A DNA stretch of 12,697 nucleotides from Hyphomicrobiaceae bacterium (GTDB taxonomy: Bacteria; Pseudomonadota; Alphaproteobacteria; Rhizobiales; Hyphomicrobiaceae): the NCBI GenBank assembly GCA_013214245.1, contig JABSQE010000147.1:1-12697 (forward strand), read 5' to 3'. Below are positions 7,221-12,697 of the stretch, in pieces. The position numbers and the translations under genes are program-made. The first letter of the stretch is position 1. Each line of letters opens with the position of its first letter. The notes beneath the pieces were generated by a model, which worked only from the letters and a program-made list of their open reading frames with translations, searched no databases and was not told where the DNA came from.

Positions 7221-7699
7221 AGTAATTATTCCGTGTTATAATCAATTCAGAAAATTATGATCACTATATACCGCCTCACTAGCCAATTATACATCTTCTT
7301 ATGAGTATTATTATTTTCTGTAAAGTATAGAGACTGTATGTACAAGACTGCTAGTAAACTAATTAAAGAAATTTGATATTATTATTATATGAAATGATAT
7401 TAATCAACTAGCTAAAAATAAAATCAGCTCACTAGGACGCCGATCCTTTAGGAAAGGATTTTGTGTCGATTACAAGTTAAAGAATGAAACATAGAGGAAT
7501 AGTGTAGTTTGTTCAAACAACTCCGCAAAAAAGTGCTGTTACTTTATGCCCACTAAACTTGATTGATATCATAGTTAATAATATTTAAAATTACAGCAGC
7601 TACTTTAGTCCTGATACTTATGAAAAGCTTAATACTTTTTTTACTGAAACAGTCAATTTAAGTGATCTTTCTTCTTACTACATGTTATATTTTTATTAT
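7221..7699. other. Spacer between obgE and the transpeptidase gene
   Basis: About 0.48 kb, AT-rich, with no reading frame or RNA gene that I can support. It should contain the end of the obgE transcript and the promoter of the transpeptidase gene. The only distinct structure is a small hairpin at 7443-7459. Confidence 0.55.
7443..7459. repeat. Perfect short hairpin between obgE and the transpeptidase gene
   Basis: ATCCTTT and AAAGGAT form a 7-base-pair stem with loop AGG, about 240 bases beyond the obgE stop. On the plus strand it is followed by a few T's, but no plus-strand gene leads into it. On the minus strand the T run is missing. It is therefore not a convincing terminator for obgE. 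Confidence 0.3.
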
Positions 7700-8746
7700 T
7701 CAGGGCAGCCAAAGTTGGCGTAAGTATTTTGAATCATTGCTGTTGTATTCTGCTCGTTTTGATTGTAGTATTTCGTCAGAAAGCTTGTACAGTAAAGTAC
7801 AAATGCCATAAGATGTAACGCTTGAAATACGCGTCACTTCTTTACCAGTCTCACGCTTTAGTTTGGCTACCTTTTCCGCACTTTCCTCTTCACGTATCGT
7901 ATCGCATTTAGAAAGTATCAGAATTTCTTTTTTATTCACTAGATCTGTATCATAAGCTTTTAGCTCAGCGCGTATTGTATAGTAGGCATCTAAAACATCG
8001 GCTGATGTAACGTCAAGCAAATGCAATAACACTCGACAGCGTTCTACATGACCTAAAAATCGTGTACCAAGACCAATACCCTCATTCGCTCCTTCAATTA
8101 GCCCAGGAATATCAGCCAGTAAAAAATTATGGTCATCAACACGCACTACACCTAGATTAGGATGTATAGTTGTGAATGGATAGTCGGCAACTTTTGGTTT
8201 TGCAGCCGTTACTGCTGCTAACAAAGTTGACTTGCCAGAATTAGGTAAGCCGATTAAGCCAACATCGGCAATTAACTTCAAACGAAGCCATAACGTTACT
8301 TCTTCACCGGGCAGACCAGGGTTTATTCGGCGTGGAGCCTGGTTAATCGCTGATTTGAAGTGAGCATTACCAAAGCCACCGTTGCCACCTTTAGCAGCCC
8401 TTACTCGCTCTCCACATTGTTTAAGATCGGCAATAATAATTTTTTGCTCTTTATCATAGATCTGTGTACCCGGCGGCACCTTAATAATACAATCACCTCC
8501 ATTGGCGCCGTTACGATTTTTTCCCATACCTGGACGGCCATTCTCAGCCTTAAAGTGCTGCTGGTAGCGGTAATCAATGAGAGTATTAAGATTGTTTACA
8601 CATTCAATCCAAACGTCTCCACCCTTACCACCATCACCACCGTTTGGACCACCGTACTCGATAAATTTCTCACGATGGAAAGAAAGGCAACCATCACCGC
8701 CTTTGCCAGATTTAATATAAATCTTAGCTTGATCAAGAAACTTCAT
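7700..8746 (-). CDS. obgE: GTPase ObgE/CgtA, ribosome assembly
   Basis: This conserved GTPase acts in late assembly of the large ribosomal subunit and links growth to nucleotide state. The 348-residue protein is complete. The glycine-rich Obg fold covers about residues 1-158 (GGPNGGDGGKGGD at 32-44, NGANGGD at 79-85, AAKGGNGGFGN at 117-127). The G domain shows P-loop GLPNSGKST (166-174), G2 YPFTTIHPNLG (189-199), G3 DIPGLIEGA (212-220), G4 as SKCD (279-282) instead of NKxD, and G5 SSVTSYG (308-314). SKxD at G4 is common in alphaproteobacterial ObgE. The ATG at 8746 has AAGG nine bases upstream. rplU and rpmA, the usual upstream partners, are absent; a long spacer lies there instead. Confidence 0.97.
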   Translation of the reverse strand: MKFLDQAKIYIKSGKGGDGCLSFHREKFIEYGGPNGGDGGKGGDVWIECVNNLNTLIDYRYQQHFKAENGRPGMGKNRNGANGGDCIIKVPPGTQIYDKEQKIIIADLKQCGERVRAAKGGNGGFGNAHFKSAINQAPRRINPGLPGEEVTLWLRLKLIADVGLIGLPNSGKSTLLAAVTAAKPKVADYPFTTIHPNLGVVRVDDHNFLLADIPGLIEGANEGIGLGTRFLGHVERCRVLLHLLDVTSADVLDAYYTIRAELKAYDTDLVNKKEILILSKCDTIREEESAEKVAKLKRETGKEVTRISSVTSYGICTLLYKLSDEILQSKRAEYNSNDSKYLRQLWLP

Positions 8747-8775
8747 TTATTCTAGCCTTATTGTATTTACATAAA

Positions 8776-8820
8776 TTAGGCGCAAATCATTTCGACAAAC
8801 TCAACTGATATTACGTTCAT
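8776..8820 (-). pseudogene. Possible remnant of the yebC 3' end
   Basis: Between the yebC-like fragment and obgE, one minus-strand frame reads NVISVEFVEMICA and then a stop. This loosely resembles the end of YebC proteins (pattern NVxSxF...EVxxxLSA followed by the stop). If real, the whole middle of the gene has been deleted. The match is short and could well be chance. Confidence 0.2.
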
Positions 8821-8939
8821 CTCATTTGGGTTAGGGCCTTTAAACTAGTGTAAATATGGCAACGGAGATAAGTATCAATCGTATCATACGCATAAGCAAT
8901 TAAAAGTATATTGTCGATGAAGTACCCACCTGCGAGACA

Positions 8940-9143
8940 TTATTGTTTAATGCTTATAAAATCGTTAGCATTAAACATTATATAAGCTGAAAGTAAACTT
9001 AATTCTTTCAGTCGAATCTTTCTACCTTTCATTCGCGTATCCAGCTTTAGACCATGGAGCGTTAGTTGCCTGATCAGGCTACGCAAACAGATTTTAGTCG
9101 CTAAATATCTTACTTTCTTTATCCAATATTTATGCCCAGCCAT
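8940..9143 (-). pseudogene. yebC: Degenerate yebC (YebC/PmpR-family regulator) N-terminal fragment
   Basis: An open stretch of 67 codons starts MAGHKYW, like the YebC start MAGHSKW, and continues with landmarks in the right order. KICLRSLIRQLT (17-28) compares with KIFTKLIRELT, a KL..9 residues..RL spacing (33-45) with the family's KLGG...NPRL, and a late NANDFI (58-63) with NMPKDxI. About six residues are missing between MAGH and KI. Full YebC has about 245 residues, yet fewer than 200 bases remain before obgE, so most of the gene is gone. A GGAAAG ribosome site survives just before the ATG. YebC-family proteins act as transcription regulators or, as shown for some, relieve ribosome stalling. 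The fragment would lack the later domains. It may still be translated. The assignment rests on pattern matching by eye. Confidence 0.5.
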
Positions 9144-9623
9144 ACTTTCCAGTTGATTAAATTGTTTTGCTAATCAAATGTAGTATTTAATGTGTGTGCA
9201 TTGAGACTTGATCTTGGTTATGCATCGCGCTAGCCAAGTATGGCGGAATATGGAGTAATACACATTGAAAACTTTGAACGTATAGTTAGGATATTATGAT
9301 GAATATTTGAAACACAACCTTTTTTGATGCATATTCAAAGTACAGTATGTCTTACATATACATGCTAAATTTTCTGCAAGTAAGCTTTTAAACAAGAACA
9401 ACTCATTTGTTTAATGTCTTTTTCTGTTAAACTTATTATTTACAGAATGAAAATAATTGAGTTCTAATAGATTTCTCACATATAAAAAATTAATGTAAAA
9501 TATCACGGTTGCTACCAATTGTTATAGCTCATATCAACGAATAACTATATCTACGTAAATTAATCACGTAATTTGTACCTGATACACGTCCGTTAATTGA
9601 AGATTATCCGAAAAAGGAACTTG
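9144..9623. other. Spacer between the yebC relic and the TPR gene
   Basis: About 0.48 kb of AT-rich DNA with no gene I can support. TTGATTA (9153-9159) and TAATCAA (9171-9177) form a perfect 7-base inverted repeat around 11 bases, just upstream of the yebC relic start, where an operator or promoter hairpin could once have been. An imperfect direct repeat, TGATG followed by ATATT, occurs at 9297 and 9325. The right end contains the leader of the TPR gene, without a clear promoter. Confidence 0.5.
9614..9618 (+). promoter_or_regulatory. Ribosome binding site of the TPR gene
   Basis: AAGGA lies 5 bases before ATG at 9624 and 8 bases before the adjacent ATG at 9627. It excludes the in-frame TTG at 9597, which lies upstream of the site. 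Confidence 0.6.
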
Positions 9624-10115
9624 ATGATGCAGCCAGCACATGAGTCGGATGATATATCCGATGAGAACAAACTAGTAATGCAAATTCTTAAAACAGCGCA
9701 TACTGTAAGATCAGATCCAGACACAGCAGAAAAATCTATTCAGTATGCACTTCAATTAGCTCCTCATAATATTGATGCTCATATAGGTGCTTACCGTTTT
9801 TACTTCTATAATCAACGTTATTCTGATGCGCTACAGCACGCTCAATTTATTATAGAACACTCCGCTCGACGCATGAACATATGCATAGATTGGCAGAAAG
9901 TACTCCCCACAGATAGTGATTTCACTTTAAAAGAATACGTCCCGGGTCTTTATCTCCAAGCATTACTAGCTTGGGGTTTCAGCAATATTAAGTCTGGTAA
10001 TGTAAGTAAAGGTCGTGAAGCGGTAGTCAAAGTTATTGAGATCGATCCAAGTGACCGCTTCAATGCTAGATCAATTCTTTCAATTTTAGACAATGAAACT
10101 TCTAATATACTTTAA
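9624..10115 (+). CDS. Small tetratricopeptide-repeat protein of unknown function
   Basis: The predicted soluble protein has 163 residues, no signal peptide and no membrane segment. Two helix-turn-helix units of TPR type are visible: about residues 35-68 (AEKSIQYALQLAPHNIDAH, then YFYNQRYSDAL) and about 112-146 (ALLAWGFSNIKSGNVSKGREAVVKVIEIDPSD). Between them sits a less regular insert with the sequence DWQKVLPTDSDFTLKEYVPGL (about 89-109), which may be the distinctive part of the family. TPRs bind other proteins, so an adaptor role is likely, but no partner is suggested: neighbours are the yebC relic and a TRAP permease on the opposite strand. The start is ATG 9624 or ATG 9627, chosen from AAGGA. 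A terminator-like hairpin overlaps the stop codon. I do not recognise the specific family. Confidence 0.8.
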   Translation: MMQPAHESDDISDENKLVMQILKTAHTVRSDPDTAEKSIQYALQLAPHNIDAHIGAYRFYFYNQRYSDALQHAQFIIEHSARRMNICIDWQKVLPTDSDFTLKEYVPGLYLQALLAWGFSNIKSGNVSKGREAVVKVIEIDPSDRFNARSILSILDNETSNIL

Positions 10116-10148
10116 AGTAGCTAATGACGTTCAATTGGGTTACTTTTT
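10114..10148 (+). terminator. Probable terminator of the TPR gene
   Basis: AAAGTAGCT (10114-10122) pairs with GGTTACTTT (10138-10146) over nine positions including two G-T pairs, with a 15-base loop, and the stem runs into TTTTT (10144-10148). It begins within the stop codon. The stem is weak but typical of an AT-rich genome, and the place is right. Confidence 0.4.
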
Positions 10149-10448
10149 AAAAGATTAAAAAATAAACTTGACATTGCTCTGAATTGTATAAGTAATAACT
10201 TTAAATTCACTACACTTAAATTAGTGGATTTACTATGTTTTATCAATCTTTAAATACTCTTAATAGAAAAATTAGATGCTAGTTATATAACCGGCAATGT
10301 TTATGTAGACTATCAGCATTTGTCAATTTAGTAAGCAGTTTCGATAGCAACTCGCAATTTCAATTCTAACTGCGTTAACATCATTGACATGGAACTCATC
10401 TAGATAAATGAAGCTAAAGTCAAGCTCTATTACTCAATCACTAGATAC
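10116..10448. other. Spacer between convergent TPR gene and TRAP permease gene
   Basis: About 0.33 kb between two gene ends. Beyond the terminator candidate at its left end I see no gene or RNA. ATCTAG/CTAGAT copies at 10398-10405 and 10441-10446 could pair after the TRAP stop codon, but without a T run. Confidence 0.5.
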
Positions 10449-12697
10449 TCAAAAGTAAAGTGAAATATCACGGTGCTTAGATCGACACAGCGCAATGTAC
10501 AGTGCGGCATCTCTTGGTAAGTGTGGTTGCTGACGCAATCCTAAACTACCACGAATTGACTCTTTGTATTTAATTAGACCAGGTAATAACTTTTTTGAAA
10601 CCTTAAGTCGCCATGCCAACTGTGCTTCGTGTTCGAGAGCAACTTCTTCGAATGCCGTACGCACTTTAACTTTATCAATTGTTCTACTACGCAATTCTCT
10701 ACCTAACTTTACAATTGCAGACCGAAAATCTCTAGCACCCCCAATGCGTCGAATCACTGCTATGATCTTATTCATTTCAGTGAGGGCTGCTTGCGTATCC
10801 AGTCTATCGATCAATTTTCCAAGCTTTTCTATATCGTGACCTAATGATAGAAATACTTCTGTAACACTTAGCAATTCTATGGTTTGCACAACATTGACAT
10901 ACGCAGTATCAGCTGCGCGCCGATAATTCTGGCGAGCTTGCAACGCTGTCTCCTGCAAATTCAAAAATGTTCTACTTTTGTCCGCCCACTCTTCTGGAAT
11001 TAGCGATTCCAAAGAGTTTCGTTTGTGCTGTAAATTAGAAATTTTCCTAACAATGCTCTCATAAGAAGGAGCATCGTAAAATACATTTTGTTTATCAACT
11101 TTTAGCCTTTTAATTTGTTTCTCCAGCTTCCGAATGCGTTTTTGAATAGCACGAACCTTTTGATGCAACGGTCGGTAATCTGATGACTTAATTCGAAGAA
11201 CAGCCTTTATGTCACGGATTGCCTGAAGTCTCTCAAAAATAGTTTTAGCTGAATTAAACCCGTGTTTTAAGCTCCTACCAATTTGTTCTGGTAAAGCGCT
11301 TATATCCAGTAAAAAGACGGAGTCGATAGCTTCACGCAACTTTAACTCATCAACATCGTATTTTGAAAATTTATATTCTTCTAGACAGTATTGTAAAGCC
11401 GGATTACGTGGTGGCGGAGCAGTCTCTGAGATAAGTAAATTACGATTAGGTAGATAGTTTACCAAAGAAGGAAAGCTACCGATTGTTACAAGAGCTAAAA
11501 GTTGTAGTATGATGAAAGGAACAACACCTTTATAGATCTCAACAGTACGGACGACGGCCGGTGCAATACCGCGAAGATAAAACAAAGCAAATCCAAAGGG
11601 TGGTGTTAAAAATGATGTCTGTATGTTTATACCAATCATAACTCCAAGCCATACAGCTGTAACATTAGCTGCGGGATCCATAAGCAAAATTGGGGCTACA
11701 ATAGGGACAATAACTACTGCAATTTCGATAAAATCTAAAAAAAAGCCTAGTATGAAAATCACTAGCATTACTATTATGAACTGAGACCAGAAACCGCCTG
11801 GCAAGCCAACTAAAAAATTGCGAACTAATTCTTCACCACCAAAAGCACGGAAAGCAGCTGTGAGCATCGCCGCTCCAAGTAAGATAATAAAAACCATAGA
11901 GGTGGTTTTTGCTGTCTCAACCATTACCTCTCTTAAGATATTATCAATTACGTAAGTGCGCCATGCACTCCAGATAAGTCCTGTGAGAAAAGCTACAACA
12001 GCTATAGCAGCTAATAAAACTAATAATAAATCACCGTATGATTTGATGCTTTTAATATTAATTTCAAACCTAGCTGTTAGATAAAAAATTATAACAAGCG
12101 ACACTAAAGCCAATACAGATGGATAAAACGCATTTGAGTACCCTTTCCGCAAACTATGACCAGCCATAATAATAGCGCCAGCTGTACCCACTGCGCCTGC
12201 CTGGTTAACAGTTGCCACACCTAAAATAATTGAGCCAAGAACTATAAAAATTAAAGCCAAAGGAGGTAAAAGGGTCAAGCCGAGCTTAAGAAAAAAATTT
12301 TTATCTATTTTACCTTTAAAGGGAACCGACGGTGCCATATAGGGCTTACGCAGGCCAACAAGTAAAATGTAAACAATGTAAAGTACTACCAAGACAATAC
12401 CAGGGATGAGTGCCCCTAAAAACATTTCCCCTGCGCTAGTCGAAACCACGCTGAAGGAAGATGGCATTACAATATTACCCGTTGCTTCCTTATAGAGGAC
12501 TTGACGTGCGGTATTCGCCTGATCGACAGCACTCCCCAGCTGGTCAGCTAAAATTATCAATACTATTGATGGCGGAATTATCTGACCCAGCGTTCCTGAC
12601 GCCGCGATGCTTCCTGTAGCTAAGCTCTGCGAATACTTGCTTCTTAGCATGGCCGGCAGGGAGATCAAACCCATTGTAACAACAGTAGCACCTAAAA
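10449..12697 (-). CDS. TRAP transporter large permease (DctM/FcbT3-like) with long C-terminal coiled-coil tail, 5' end outside the window
   Basis: This is the large membrane subunit of a tripartite (TRAP) transporter, which uses an ion gradient to import organic acids or similar solutes captured by a periplasmic binding protein. 748 codons are visible; the reading frame stays open to the right edge (LGATVVT before the first in-window Met), so the start is missing. Numbering from the Met at 12674, TRAP landmarks are SGTLGQIIPPSIVLIILADQ (26-45), FLGALIPG (85-92), NQAGAVGTAGA (157-167), GFFLDFIEIAVVIVPI (310-325) and FLTPPFGFALFYLRG (355-369), with many membrane helices. The long loop after ILADQ fits the FcbT3 subgroup. 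After residue 405 comes a hydrophilic tail of about 335 residues rich in Lys, Arg and heptad-like Leu (for example 504-560), with no recognised domain. The solute is unknown. The small permease and binding protein may lie upstream, outside the window. Confidence 0.9.
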   Translation of the reverse strand, partial: LGATVVTMGLISLPAMLRSKYSQSLATGSIAASGTLGQIIPPSIVLIILADQLGSAVDQANTARQVLYKEATGNIVMPSSFSVVSTSAGEMFLGALIPGIVLVVLYIVYILLVGLRKPYMAPSVPFKGKIDKNFFLKLGLTLLPPLALIFIVLGSIILGVATVNQAGAVGTAGAIIMAGHSLRKGYSNAFYPSVLALVSLVIIFYLTARFEINIKSIKSYGDLLLVLLAAIAVVAFLTGLIWSAWRTYVIDNILREVMVETAKTTSMVFIILLGAAMLTAAFRAFGGEELVRNFLVGLPGGFWSQFIIVMLVIFILGFFLDFIEIAVVIVPIVAPILLMDPAANVTAVWLGVMIGINIQTSFLTPPFGFALFYLRGIAPAVVRTVEIYKGVVPFIILQLLALVTIGSFPSLVNYLPNRNLLISETAPPPRNPALQYCLEEYKFSKYDVDELKLREAIDSVFLLDISALPEQIGRSLKHGFNSAKTIFERLQAIRDIKAVLRIKSSDYRPLHQKVRAIQKRIRKLEKQIKRLKVDKQNVFYDAPSYESIVRKISNLQHKRNSLESLIPEEWADKSRTFLNLQETALQARQNYRRAADTAYVNVVQTIELLSVTEVFLSLGHDIEKLGKLIDRLDTQAALTEMNKIIAVIRRIGGARDFRSAIVKLGRELRSRTIDKVKVRTAFEEVALEHEAQLAWRLKVSKKLLPGLIKYKESIRGSLGLRQQPHLPRDAALYIALCRSKHRDISLYF

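Noticed and set aside
8360..8755. 131-codon plus-strand open frame opposite obgE
   Set aside because: It is the antisense of the conserved Obg domain; repeated glycine codons on the real strand avoid stops on the other.
8940..9143. Reading the fragment as rpmA (L27), the usual neighbour of obgE
   Set aside because: It shares only MA and HK at the start and lacks the glycine-rich L27 core; the YebC landmarks fit better and in the right order.
10564..10839. 91-codon plus-strand frame within the TRAP permease tail
   Set aside because: It is fully contained opposite a longer continuous frame and has no ribosome site or recognisable product.
39..12697. A new multi-gene system (defence, secretion, biosynthesis)
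   Set aside because: The genes are unrelated housekeeping functions, on mixed strands and widely spaced; there is no co-directional cluster, repeat array or mobile element.

Overview
The window reads as a stretch of chromosome from an AT-rich, low-density bacterial genome, most likely an alphaproteobacterium undergoing genome reduction, such as a host-associated symbiont. Three things suggest this: the gene set (Mrp with a C-terminal DUF971 domain, class 2 PyrD, ObgE, a DpaA/YafK-type L,D-transpeptidase and a FcbT3-like TRAP large permease with a long tail), ordinary Shine-Dalgarno sites, and spacers far longer than normal for bacteria. By my coordinates about 8.7 kb of 12.7 kb is coding and about 4.0 kb is spacer. 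A reduced Rhodospirillales-like symbiont (the 'Candidatus Endolissoclinum' type of genome comes to mind) would fit. That is an inference from style, not an identification.

Layout from left to right: mrp/apbC (-, Fe-S cluster carrier); an 0.8 kb spacer with an orphan hairpin; cysQ (+, PAP phosphatase); a 0.5 kb spacer; pyrD (+, dihydroorotate dehydrogenase); an NAD(P)-binding atypical SDR protein (-), convergent with pyrD; a 0.77 kb spacer; a YkuD-family murein enzyme of the YafK/DpaA type (-); a 0.48 kb spacer; obgE (-); a spacer holding a probable yebC relic (-); a small TPR protein (+); a 0.33 kb convergent spacer; and a TRAP transporter large permease (-) whose 5' end lies beyond the right edge.

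Almost every gene stands alone, separated by hundreds of bases, so there is no real operon here. The genes serve unrelated housekeeping roles: Fe-S cluster delivery, clearance of PAP, pyrimidine synthesis, peptidoglycan editing, ribosome assembly and solute import. Start sites were refined using Shine-Dalgarno spacing. Three genes (cysQ, pyrD and the transpeptidase) appear to start with TTG.

I do not see a new multi-gene system, CRISPR array, mobile element, tRNA or rRNA. The observations most worth a second look are the roughly 335-residue coiled-coil-rich tail on the TRAP permease, the DUF59-Mrp-DUF971 architecture shared with plant HCF101, the yebC relic upstream of obgE, and an orphan terminator-like hairpin in the mrp-cysQ spacer.
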